Source: Glossina fuscipes
Lineage: Eukaryota > Arthropoda > Insecta > Diptera > Glossinidae
Direction: 5' to 3'
DNA: 64,000 nt
Assembly: GCF_014805625.2 (NCBI RefSeq)
Contig: NW_023998416.1
Location: 14,913,174 to 14,977,173 of the forward strand
Shown here: piece by piece, positions 1 to 11,334 of the stretch
Layout: the number at the start of each line of letters is the position of its first letter
Position numbering within the stretch: position 1 is the stretch's first letter
Made by a program: the position numbers and the translations under genes
Notes under the pieces: model-generated
Databases searched by the model: none
Told to the model about the DNA's origin: nothing
What the model saw: the letters and a program-made list of their open reading frames with translations, nothing else

Positions 1-50
1 ATGAAAGTTTTTATTAAAAAATCTGCACATAATTAAAAAATAAAAAAACC

Positions 51-76
51 TATATATATATATATATATATATATA
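51..76. repeat. (TA)13 microsatellite
   Basis: Perfect alternating TA. Confidence 0.9.
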
Positions 77-573
77 CGTATATCGATATGTTTTTTTCCA
101 AGCCTCTATAAAGAGTGGCATGCGAAAGACGAACCGAATTGAAAATATTAAAATTGCCCTGATTAATTCGCGAACTCTGCTCAAAGTTTGAACTTTGGCA
201 AGAAATGAATTTAATTGGTTTTAAAGCTTACGTAAATTTAAACCTCTCTGTACACAAATTTCACTGATGTTCCACTAAAGCGGCTAAAATCATCTACGAA
301 GAATTTTTTTGTTTTCATAATTCTAGATTTTATGGACTTTCTCTTCACTTCTGACTAATTAGTGGTTTCCTTAAAATTATTTTATACGTACTTCCGTCCT
401 TGTAATCCTCTCTACCGATAACCATTTCTAATCATCCCTTTTGCCTGCGCTGAAGGCACACTCCCTGACGGGCAATATAAAAAAAAAAAGGGAAAAAAAT
501 AACTGGAAGCTGCCTCTCGATAAGGATATTTGGCAAAGGGTGAATTTTGGAGCTGTTTAATGTGAGCACCTAC

Positions 574-726
574 CTGCCACACAGCGCCCAAGGTACGACC
601 ATAACAAGCGAAAAGGATTTTGTTGCGCGATGCATAAGACTGGGCCGATGCAGGTAAATCCCATATTGACACTACATGGAGTAATGCTACCTGAGATTCC
701 GTCACATTGAAAGGGAATCGTTCATG
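574..726 (-). CDS. Candidate internal coding exon, product unknown
   Basis: A 153-base segment on the minus strand is bounded by CTCAG at its 5' end and by a strong donor CAG|GTAGGT at its 3' end. It is open throughout and would be a 51-codon phase 0-0 exon. The translation starts HERFPFNVTESQVALLHV and ends ACYGRTLGAVWQ, with a protein-like composition unlike the low-complexity frames elsewhere. No family was recognised. The pyrimidine tract before the acceptor is poor and no partner exon was confirmed on either side; the rest of the transcript would lie outside or beyond the readable region. Confidence 0.3.
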
Positions 727-1806
727 CTGAGCGGCTCTAAACTGCTCAGAGTGTTGATTTTACCTTCTGTTGTCAACTCATAAGTTAAGTAATGTACCCA
801 AAATTGATTAATGCGGAAACTGTCGTCTTCTACTGCGACGACTTCAGATTACACACAAGTTGATTTGACAAAAATTGGAATAGATCGGCTGAGAAGCTTT
901 GGTGCATTTACCGTAGAGCATGACAGTTAACTCGCCCGACTACTGTTTGCCTTATTTTCCACGCAAGACTTCTAACGGTAAAAAAGCTCATTTCAAGAGA
1001 TGCTTGCGAAAATCACTTCGATCCAATTCTTGTCCACAGAAAAGTTTTCCAAAAGGTTTACGATGGTGACATAAGCACTTGCAGACATGAGTAGCCGAGT
1101 AGGTAAGAATCATGACTGCCAAGTCTGTACTGGCGCGGTAAGTTATATTTGGTCGTGCGATCGTGACAAAGCTGCGCCTCCTCCGTCCCTCTCCCATTTT
1201 CTTCCACCATTTTTGCTTTTTACATTCATTGGGTTATGCACGCAGTAGGGAATGATTGGTCATGCAAAAAAAAAAACACTCTATCGGAGAAAGAACGAAA
1301 GAAAATTTATAATTTCGTTTGATAAAATTTATTTGAAACATAAGGGAAATAAGTTTGAAGCTCTTATTTTCTAGCCAGATTAAGATCGAGTATCAGCAAA
1401 ATCGATCCCATAAATTTGAATTTTTTGCAAACAAACATTTAGTATAGAAGAGCGGAGGCCATTATTTGATGCTGCTTCCATTAGATTCCATTTTGTATGC
1501 ACTTATGTGCTACCACTCGAAAATTTCATTTGAAACGTTACTCATGAACATCTTAAGCAATGTAATTGTATTCACTGACGGCTGATGTAAAAGTAGGCCT
1601 AGACATACTTAAGCACTTACCATTGATAATAACAACAATAACAAATTAGTCACAATATTACTTGAAAATCAAATGTTGTTTGCCCTTTCACATGTGCATG
1701 CAATTTATGTCGATGCAGAGTTATCACTATTACTGTTGTCTTATTATCGTTACTAAGTACTGAGAAGTATCTGGAAAATTTATATTTGAAAGAGACCATT
1801 TTATGT

Positions 1807-1828
1807 TAATAATAATAATAATAATAAT
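1807..1828. repeat. (AAT)n microsatellite
   Basis: About seven AAT units in a row. Confidence 0.9.
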
Positions 1829-2024
1829 GATGAGGCGTTTATTACACGCGTTCTTATGGAAAGCATACATGCAAACATGTACGTAATGTTCCTCAAGTGT
1901 TTATTTTATGTTGGTTTGCTGTATGTTTGTTTGCTAAATGTTTTGATTATTTTGATAAGAATTGTTTTTGTATTTGTTGTACTTGCTACAATTGTCTCTT
2001 TGTCTCTTCATTATAATTCGCAAG

Positions 2025-2149
2025 TGAAGAGGGTATCGCCCATCTACAATAGACGAAGACAATTTCGAAAAGGACTTCAAGTTGTTGATAACTGGTATGT
2101 GGAAGGAAGGAAGTACGTGTTTATCCACGACAGAAGAAAACCATATGTT
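2025..2149 (+). CDS. Weak candidate exon, product unknown
   Basis: Between a pyrimidine-rich tract ending in CGCAAG and a good donor GTAAGT lies a basic, soluble-looking stretch (KRVSPIYNRRRQFRKG, then VVDNWYVEGRKYVFIHD). The same frame continues upstream into a hydrophobic run from low-complexity T-rich DNA, which is probably intronic. No homologue was recognised. The acceptor AAG is unusual. An accidental open frame is as likely. Confidence 0.2.
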
Positions 2150-3237
2150 GTAAGTTTTCTGCTTGAATACAAGAAAATATCCTTAAAATAAAATGATAAT
2201 AAAAAATTTCTATATTAATATAATGGTAAAAATCATATTAACGCAATTATTTGCGCACTATTAATTTCATTTTTTTTTTTTAATATTAAAAAATGAAAGA
2301 AGAAAATAAGAGAAACGATTTCAATTTTTATATTCTAACGACGCGCTTCACTAGCTAAGGGAAATAACATTGCCGTCCCCGTTATCGTTGTCGTACATCA
2401 AGGCAATATAGCGAATTTTTATGCTGATATGTTGCTACGTCAGATACGTTTTTTATTTGTAAGCCCTCTGCCGATGCTATTGGCAGCGAAGTGTTTTATG
2501 CTTTCATGATGAGTCTTTAGTTTGTCTAATAAAAATTAAATTTTCTTACTGGTGAGTTCAAGGCTGACAAGCGGGGGACAGGTTCATGCGCACCATTAAA
2601 TAATTTCCGTTTGCAAATGATATTTCTGCATTATTTGGATGGTGGTAGTAGCAGTTGCTGTTGGTGATGATTTTTATGACTTGAAAAGATGTCGTTGCTG
2701 TTAATAATTTATTGATTTGTTTTTAATAACTTTGTCAGTAGCATGAAAAAAAAAAAAAAATTAATAAATAAAAAAAAAAAAAACAAAGCCAACAACATCT
2801 ACAATGCTATCTTAAAACGAATCTTAAGCACTCTTCTACGAAGGTGAGGTTATGCAAATTGTAATTTCATCCATTTCGTATTTTCATATTATTTTCGGTG
2901 ACATACAATACTATAAAGAGAAACTTGTTGAAATATAAGATCATCTCAAGTTCCATTTAAATCCGGCAGGCATATGAGGAGTGCACCGAACTATTCTAAA
3001 ACGATGTTATGGCTTTTCTCGTTTTAAGTTCGTTTTGAATCTTAGAAGTTTTCAAGATTCAGTTAAGCAGGTATCAAGTATACAAATATCATAGGAGTTA
3101 TCCTTATAGTTTTTCTTTCTCAGTCTCATCAACCAAATGACGAAATAAGGTAACACTTAAGTAGTGAGTTTGCAATAATATAAGCAGTGCACCCCCTTTG
3201 CCGTTTTAATCTTAATTAATAAAAGTATGGTACGTTC

Positions 3238-3274
3238 ATCCATTCATCCATCCATCCATCCATCCATCCATCCA
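3238..3274. repeat. (ATCC)n tetranucleotide repeat
   Basis: About nine CATC/ATCC units with one imperfect unit (CATT) near the left end. Confidence 0.9.
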
Positions 3275-6200
3275 GTTCGCTGATATAGTAAAGCGAAAAA
3301 AAACATGAAATAATCGATAAATTAAATTTTGTCAACAATCAAGAGGAACCTTAATAAAGATTAAACAAACATATACCATGTCACCTGTGAATCTGCTTAT
3401 GTATATTTATAGCTAATTTTTATTAATCACATGCATAGATTCACAATAATTTTTTTCCTCTTTTTTTTTTTTTTTTTGTGTTTTTGATCAGAAACAGTTT
3501 CTATTTAGCATAACGATCCGGTTAATTAGAAATGCTTACGTTTATCTATAGCAACTTGTCGAAAGACAACATTTTACGGTCGATATTTAATGCTAGAATT
3601 GAAATGTTTAGCGGTCTTTGAGTTGCGCTTAATATTAACGGTATTCAAAGCCATAAGTTTGTAAAGTTCACAAAACTCATCTGCGATACCGCTTTGACGC
3701 TGTGTGTGAGAAACGATGAGAGCGTATGAAGAACTCTATGAAAATAAAAATTTAGGTTATATTCGGCATGTGCGGCATAGAAAACTGGTTTTAGTTTAAA
3801 ATGTTTGATAAAAAAAAATAAATAAATAAAAAAACTTTTTGCATGAACTTATTTCTTAAGTTTTTTTTCTCATTTTTTTTTTCTTTTATTTCTAATTCGT
3901 TTTTTGTTTTGTTTAATTAATAGCAGTTGCCGAAATCAATTTACTTAATATATTTCTTTCAAAAAAAAAAACAAAAAAAAGGCAAAAAAACTTTGCAGAA
4001 AGTTTGGAAAATAAATTTAATTTAGTGATCCGTTTAATCAAATCATCTAGAAATACCTGAGACTCAGTACATTGCAATCATTATGTAAGATTAGTAGTAG
4101 TTTGTATTGTAGTGGCATGTGTTAACTACAAACCGATTGCTTATTGAAAAATGTCCAACGATTAATCGGGACTTGAATAACAGACAATTGCAAAATTCCT
4201 TTGAATAACGGAAAAAGAGGATCGATGCGTGCAAATAACATGAAACTTTTGTCTACTTAATGATATCATTACGAGAGGGTTGTAACGGGCAATGTAGCGC
4301 TAACACTTGCACGGTCATCTCCGTTTATATGAGTACAATTTAAATACTATTTAATCGCGTATGAAGTGGGTAAAGTTTTGTTTGTTCGCTTTAAGTGAAC
4401 TGAACTTTGCTTGCGGCCAGACTATACAGTTTCATTACATTGATTTCCTTTGTGTGAAAGAAACAAAACTAGGATAAAATTAACAAGTTAACATTTATTC
4501 CATTAGCAAGTAATAAAGTATTGGCTTTTTGTAATTTGTTCTGACTTCAATAAGTCCGTAAGATATTGATTTCATTTCCATTTCGATTTTAAAGAGGCTT
4601 TCAACAGTTAAATGAAAGAGAAGGACTATTTTATTAGGAATCCTAGCTATGGAGGCTAAAATATTTAAAGTAACTTTGTTAGTTAGTTTGCGGTTGTAAG
4701 TCATTAAGGCGGACTAGGAAGCCGAATCTATACGCAAAAGTTGAGTTTGGCTAACATTAACTTCCGAATGAGCTAAGTCTAACGTGCGTTATCCGTACAG
4801 CACTAGCATAAAGAGCCCGTTTAAGTTGCCAGTTGTTCATTATAAGCTTAGAGAAGTATTAAATTAAATTAAATGATACGCCTTGTCGACGCCGCGCTCG
4901 ATTTAGACATGAAAATATGATTTCAATTTCAAAAATTCCATTTGAAGGAATGAATTGGATTTGCCAGTCATCCTTTCTCTCTCACTCATTTTACATTAAA
5001 AATTAACAACAAAAAGAGGCATTTTACCTTTTTCCCATCGTACAGCTATTTAATTACAGTTTTAAGTTGGCTCTTAAATTAAAACAAGGGTTCGCCACAA
5101 ATTATGCTCTCTACTGTGTAGGAAAGGCGGCGTACGTAAAGATGTTCCTTACCTTGTACGATTGTCAACAAGACGGGATTAGTTTACTTGAAAACGTTTC
5201 GTATACCAAGGAAGCGATGCAATGTAAAATGAAGATCGAATGCTTTAAATTCACTTAAGAAATTTTGAAATTCTGATTGCTAGGCTCTTTTTGCGAAACT
5301 TGGATCACGACAGCCTTTACCTTTTGGGGCCTCTCCCATATAACAATTTCTACGGGAAATATGACTGATTAGTTGTAGGTTGATGTACGGTGTGATGGTA
5401 TAGGATGGCCTTACCCGACTGCTGTGCTTGTTTTATCCGTGGGAACCCACGTAAGCACCAGATGCCATCTTTTCAGAAATTAACGACTTAAAAGCGTAAT
5501 AATTTGGAAAGAAAATTGTTGGTAAATCACGGCATATTTTCCCGTTCTCCCTCCCTACTGCTTTGTTTCGTTCACATATCAACAGAGTTGAAAGTAAAGA
5601 AAGATCACAGTTTCTTTTTCGTTGCAAATTGAAAATATATTCAACACACACACAAATTGTGTGCATATTTATTTCGTCAAATAGTTTGTAACACCCAGAA
5701 ATTAATTTGCATAAACTCATATATTATTTCTTGATCAGTATAAAATGCTGAATAAATCTAGGGACGTATGTCCTTAAGAATGTTTTTTTCTCACTCTCTC
5801 CTTGCGGTCGCAAAATTTATGTCATCAAATTACAAATTTGATAAAAACAATGTGAGATTGTCGTACACAGATGAATGTTGAAATGGAAAAAAACCATCTC
5901 TGCTTTCAAAAATAAAAAAAAAAATAAAAAAAAAATTGAATTTTATTCATATCGTTCATGAGGTATGCGAAACATATGAAGCGTTAAACAGTCGCATATA
6001 TATTTAATGGAAATACTCTCCCAAGATAGAAGATGTCGGTTATGTCTACTCAACATTGCAGAATGTCGAACTTTCGGATGTAAAAAATTCGATCATAGCC
6101 GAATATAATTTTCGTACTTTTATTCCTCTTAATTCGGTTAAATGCATTTTTCGACGTTTCTGACCAATAAGATATTCCGTTGCAATTAAATTACGTATAA

Positions 6201-6445
6201 CAAGCCATGAGTTTGCAAGTAATCGTCAGCAAAGAAAAGGTTTCCCTTGAAGAGGTTTGTTTCCATTTAGCTACAATATACTGCCTTTGATTGTTTTAAT
6301 TATAATTACTTTTTCTTTATGATATTTTGAAGAGAGATGTTGCGGTTTATTGTAGGGAAGAGCGTAAATATCGTAACGCGTTGGCAGGATAATTCAAGAG
6401 AAAAAATGTAAATACTACGGTAATGGTGCATAACAGTTTGATTGA

Positions 6446-6484
6446 CATGTCGTTGACTTGATGTCAATTAATCTGAACGACATG
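6446..6484. repeat. Perfect 9-bp inverted repeat
   Basis: CATGTCGTT at 6446-6454 is matched by AACGACATG at 6476-6484, with a 21-base spacer that includes TGATGTCAATTAATC. It lies about 50 bases upstream of the short frame starting at 6537. It could be a palindromic binding site or chance. Confidence 0.4.
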
Positions 6485-6536
6485 CGCAATAATCAGTAAA
6501 ACAATGTAACGCGACTTCCGTGTTTTGGTCCAACGT

Positions 6537-6707
6537 ATGCGAACGTCACTGTGCTCTAAATTGACGACACAGAACGGGACTGAAAATGGACGGGTGGCTA
6601 AAGCAAAAGCCAACAAGAAAGCTGCTGTAAAAACGCCTCATAAATGTGTATGTTTTAATAGGCTCAAAGTGGATTTTAATTTCATTTTATTCATTCTGAC
6701 TTGATTG
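6537..6707 (+). other. Short open frame with lysine/alanine-rich segment
   Basis: An ATG at 6537 opens a frame of about 56 codons. It contains NGTENGRVAKAKANKKAAV followed by KTPHK and then a hydrophobic, intron-like tail. The basic Ala/Lys stretch is unusual for this AT-rich DNA and could be a first coding exon ending near 6640. No good splice donor is evident there, and no function can be given. Confidence 0.18.
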
Positions 6708-7139
6708 CATGTTGTTCTTCATTTGCTCGATCATTGATTTGCTGGCAGTGCCATCAAACAGCTTCTCGATTACCATGAGCAGATGAAAGGGTGGATGTAA
6801 TAGTTTCTAACACCGTTAGCGATGCTGCTGCCGTTGAATTCATAACATTAACAGCAGGGGTTGAAATCCCCGGCTTGAGATTAAGGGAAAATAGCTGCAA
6901 ATGTTTACTACAATTTGCGAAATTTTATTATGTCAGAAACCCTCAGAGACCGGTTGATTTACGTGGTTCAGTGAATACCGGTGTGTCGGAACAGTAGGCA
7001 GCATGTGTTGCATGCTTTCGTATATATACATATGTGTATATGTGTATTTATATATTCATATGTAGGTATGTTTATGCGCTGGTTTTCGGTAAACAAGGTG
7101 GGCGCTCAAGTTACGCGCATACTTACACATATAACTTAT

Positions 7140-7149
<10 letters not shown>

Positions 7150-7182
<33 letters not shown>
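7150..7182. repeat. (TA)n microsatellite
   Basis: Sixteen TA units, preceded from 7021 by a degenerate TATA/TGTG/CATA-rich tract. Confidence 0.9.
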
Positions 7183-7183
<1 letters not shown>

Positions 7184-7572
7184 CATATTATTATGGTAGC
7201 AGCAGCTGTACGCGACACTAATGCGCATTATTAGACACGTTACTTTGCACGCACACAGGACTCTGTAATATTGTCTACGGACTTCCGTTATAATAGAAAA
7301 AAAAGAAAAAAAATAATAATAAAAGTAAAGACTGTTAAGAATAGAATTTACTTACGCCTGAATTCAGTAATTTTTTTTTTTTTTATTTTATTTATGCATT
7401 TTATATTTGCTGATTTGGGGGAATCATCTTTTAAGTAATATGCTTTGATTGTTCCCACGCCTGATCTCTTCAAGTTTCTCATTTTTGTTTTTGTGGCTTT
7501 GACAATCATATCGGTACGCCTGAGTAATTACATAATTATTTGGTTATTGCTTTTGTTGTTGCTTTATTGTCC

Positions 7573-7618
<46 letters not shown>
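7573..7618. repeat. (TTG)15 trinucleotide repeat
   Basis: A perfect TTG run. Translations of it (poly-Leu or poly-Cys on plus, poly-Gln on minus) are low complexity and give no gene. Confidence 0.95.
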
Positions 7619-8252
7619 GCGGTACAAGTAGGTTGTCAATCCGTCCATCTGGCTGCAGAACAATGTTCGATGTATATAATGCCAGAGGGTTTCGCAGGCA
7701 TTCACTTACTCGCATACTAACCTCAGTTGGGTGTAAAATTTAGCACTTGAAAGCTAAAGTTAAATGCATTATTATGGATTTGCCAAAGTCACGCAATTCA
7801 CAGGTATGCGCAACATTGAGAAACACACTAGCGTCCAATACGAACATGAAGGGGACAGAGGCAAAACGGTGAAACAGACAGGCTAATCCTTTTCTTTAAG
7901 GCAAACAATTAGTTACGCTCATTATCGTACATTTTGTTGTTCGATAGTAGAGCAGAACAGTAAGTAAGCAGAGAACAGCCCTGCCATCGTGGGAGTATTT
8001 TACGAACTTCTGGCACAAGACTGCTACTGAAGGAGTTAAAGAAACAAACAAAATCTATAAAAAAACTAAATTGATTCTACCAAGAAATTGAAACTTTAAA
8101 GCGAACAACAATGCAAAGTGAAAGACGACGAATGAAAGGAGAATAAAAATGTAAGTAACATTTTTTTTATTATTTGATATAAGTCCTGAGCAGCTTTTTT
8201 TCGTTTTCTTCCTCTTACCTTCCTCTTACTATTTTACACACAATCATATTTA

Positions 8253-8279
8253 CTTACTGTTACTGTTACTGTTACTGTT
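8253..8279. repeat. (TTACTG)4 hexanucleotide repeat
   Basis: Four units of TTACTG, the first slightly imperfect. Confidence 0.85.
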
Positions 8280-9804
8280 GTGTAAAGGTCGTGACTTGGC
8301 GCTTCAGTTGTTGTAAAGCATTAGTCAAAGTCAAAATGCATGCTCTGCGTTTACTTAATGTCTGCAAACGATCAAATTGCACTTTTTATTCAGGCACGAG
8401 TTGGACTTTTTCCTTTTTTTTGCATTTAGAATTTATGAGTTGCTCTCTGTTGTCATGGTCGGTGTTTTACTCTGCCTTTTTGTGTTACGCATGCCAAAAT
8501 TTATTTAAAAACTCATAATTCAAGAGATTATCATTAAAACCTGTGGGAGGACAATCTTCTCACAAGATCATATTCCGCTGTCACTGCACTTTTCACTTTT
8601 TTTTGTTTTTTTATACCACGGGGGGTAATATCAGATTTGCCAAATATTTGAAACGCAAGCAAATAGCGTATCGGAATCTCTGTAACGCATACATATATCT
8701 ATGTATATATATATATATAAATATACTTGATCAGAATGGATTCGTCTGAATACTCTTGTCGTTCATTCTTAAATTGCAATAACGATAATGATCAAAAAAA
8801 AAATGAAGAACGTGTATGTAATCGAGCGAATAGATAAGATTCTCGCCCTATCTTGCAATCAAATATCGTGTGCATGCTAGCGATGGGTATTAAAAAATTC
8901 GGTGAAAACTTAATATAAATCCTTTCTCGTTATTGCGTTATTTTACTCTTCTTCGGCCTAAGCCGAAATTCTGTTAAGTGTGTGCAAAGCTTAAGACACG
9001 GCAAAGCGAAATGATAATTGAGTGTTTAGGTGTTATGAGCTCGTATGAAAGATTACATAGTTTCTCCGTCTGATCTTGAAGATCATACTACGATTCGTTG
9101 GAAGCTTAAGGTACGCGAATATATTTTGCTTAATCGAATATTTCAGATGAAACAATTCACAATATATTCTGTAAAATTGCTTAAAGATATCAATTATTCC
9201 ATGCACTTTATTTTGCATTCTGATCCAATTGTTACTAAATTCGTCGCGACAATGTCTTTTATTGACATCTAATTTTCATCTTCAAGTCATCTCTCAAGTC
9301 TTTGCTTAGAGCAAGCTTAACTGATGCAAAATATCTCAAAAAGGGATAACTTTATGTTACACTTACTTTAAGGCAAATTTTATTCGCCGCTTTTATTAAC
9401 ATTCCCTGCCGCGCGAATTGGTATTCTCAATAAACAAAGCTTACCCCTTGCAAATATATATTTACGACCTTTATAACTAATTTCCCATCCTCTATACAAA
9501 TTTAAATGATGTCCTCAATTTCTGACAAACAAACTGTTGCCAAACTTTTGCATATTTCCGGCGATCTAGGATATATTTTCTCTCTACATGCAACCATAGC
9601 TTTATATTCATTGGCTTGTGAATGTGTCACTGCGTGAGCGTGCGTACTTGCTTGCTGTTTTCCTTTCTCTTTTTCCCAACCGTTCGTTTGTTTATTTTTA
9701 TACAGGTTTACTCATAATTTTAATTTATTTCGAAAGTTTTATATATATTAAGAATTTTTTTTTAAAAATTAGTCGAAAAAAAGTCAAGTGATAGTGTTTT
9801 CATA

Positions 9805-9960
9805 TCTTACACCATTCGGGCGGCATGATATAGTAAACTTGGACATATGTTCTCAAAACTCGGAAGCGCTTAATATACCTTCCGATCTAGAACGGTTTCT
9901 TAAATCAGTTTAACCTCGTCTCTCCGTCCGTCCCCGTATCGGGGATTGCAAGCAATCGAT
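9805..9960 (-). repeat. GACGGACA-type dispersed repeat, decayed copy
   Basis: Read on the minus strand this gives GGGGACGGACGGAGAGACGAG-like DNA, then a GATCGGAAGGTATATTAAG segment, and finally TTTACTATATC and GGTGTAAGATATGAAAA. The same order of landmarks occurs in the copies near 27.4 and 42.4 kb. It is strongly diverged and carries no coding capacity. Confidence 0.45.
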
Positions 9961-11334
9961 GACTTGAATTTGGAAACAACTATATAAATGTAGCTACTTT
10001 TTTGAGACAATAAATCGTGAATTATCTTAGACGAAGTGCTGTAGGATACTGGAACTGGATTTGAAAGTGAGCCAAGCCCGTTTAGTAATAAAAAATACCT
10101 TTTTTTTTTTTTTTTAGTTAGCACATTATAAACACTACCGGTTAATAAACTTACTTTAAAAATATATATATATATATATATATATTTATTAGTGCTTGCC
10201 ATCATTTTTAAGTTTATTGAAATACATTTAGAAAAAAATGGACTTGCCCCATTTTCAAAATAAACGGCTCATGTAATGGTCTGCCTTGCTTTCATTTGTG
10301 GTAGTTGAATTCCTTTAAATAAACAAATATGCACATAAATAACTAAGCAAGTAAACAAATAAAAAATAAATAAATAAATTCCTTATCAAAAAGAAACATT
10401 CAGTACGCTTTGGCCGAATGGAAAGGAATCACTAATGATGAAATCTCTACTGCAGTGGGTTTCTCCAATTGCTCTCTTCCAGCAAGTAGTATAAGAATAA
10501 GAATTTTCTGTTAGTAAAATACAACGAATTTCGTGTTCAAGACACCAGCAATCTTGCTTTGCAACCCAATGAACATAATAATAATATGTAATGTTTCTAT
10601 TAAAATTTTTTAAATGGTTTCACGTTTAGCATGAACACTTGTGCTATGATGATATCGCATTAATTTTATTCTACCATAGCTGCCAGAGGAGTCCTTGGAA
10701 TGCCTCGCACAAGTTCGTTGAAGTAGAAAATGCCAAATGTCGTTATAGAGAATAGAGAAGATAGCTGTCGAAGAGAGAATCAGAGGTTTTACACTTTAGT
10801 TCACACTTTATTACGAAACGATAGAGAAAATGAATTCCTAGTCGTCTTCAAAAATTTCTTAGCAGAATTTCTTGTGGGCTTTTGCAGTTGCCAGCTAACA
10901 CAAGCACATTGCTATTTGAAAATGCTTTGACGTTAGAGTTGAAGAGATCAAAATGAAAGGCTGTAACTTGCCGGCAGCTACTCATTTCTCCTAAATAGTC
11001 TTTTTGGAGAGCGCATGGAACCACGAGCAAAGAAACTTATTATTGGAATGGGGAAACTCTTTTACCTGTCGGTCTTTCACCTGATGGTCTTTTACCTGAC
11101 ACCTTTCGAAAAATATTCTCTAGGAAATTCTGTCTTTTGTCAAAATGCTATTTTGAAATTCAATTCGATTTTAAACTTTATAGAAGACGTTTTATATTCT
11201 TCAATCTTTTTTTTTTTTTTTTTATAAACAATTTTATATACATTTTTATATATTTTTTTTATATTTTATATGTTTTATATTTTAAATGTTTGTATTAAAT
11301 ATTTTTCGCAAACAAATATTTTAAAATTTTGACC
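9961..11334 (+). other. Region upstream of the TTC29-like gene
   Basis: AT-rich with a TA repeat and a T-rich tract immediately upstream (11,208-11,300). No clear TATA box, initiator or upstream exon could be picked out against the AT background, although the promoter is expected within this stretch. Confidence 0.4.
10161..10185. repeat. (TA)n microsatellite
   Basis: Twelve TA units. Confidence 0.9.

Larger units (their letters stand above)
727..6445. other. Non-coding stretch, no convincing gene
   Basis: AT-rich DNA with poly-A/T runs (for example 2747-2783, 3461-3477, 5917-5936) and the simple repeats listed separately. A minus-strand frame near 988-1197 looks moderately protein-like but has no convincing splice sites. 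The weak exon at 2025-2149 is the only other candidate. Confidence 0.5.
6708..9804. other. Non-coding stretch rich in microsatellites
   Basis: Only TA, TTG and TTACTG repeats and homopolymer runs are visible. The open frames here are short and mostly repeat-derived. Confidence 0.55.

Noticed and set aside
988..1197. 69-codon minus frame with Cys/His residues (CKCLCHH)
   Set aside because: Cys/His spacing fits no zinc finger, and no credible acceptor and donor pair was found.
7445..7743. Leucine/cysteine-rich open frames over a TTG repeat
   Set aside because: The translation comes from (TTG)15 read in different frames, with no splice or homology support.
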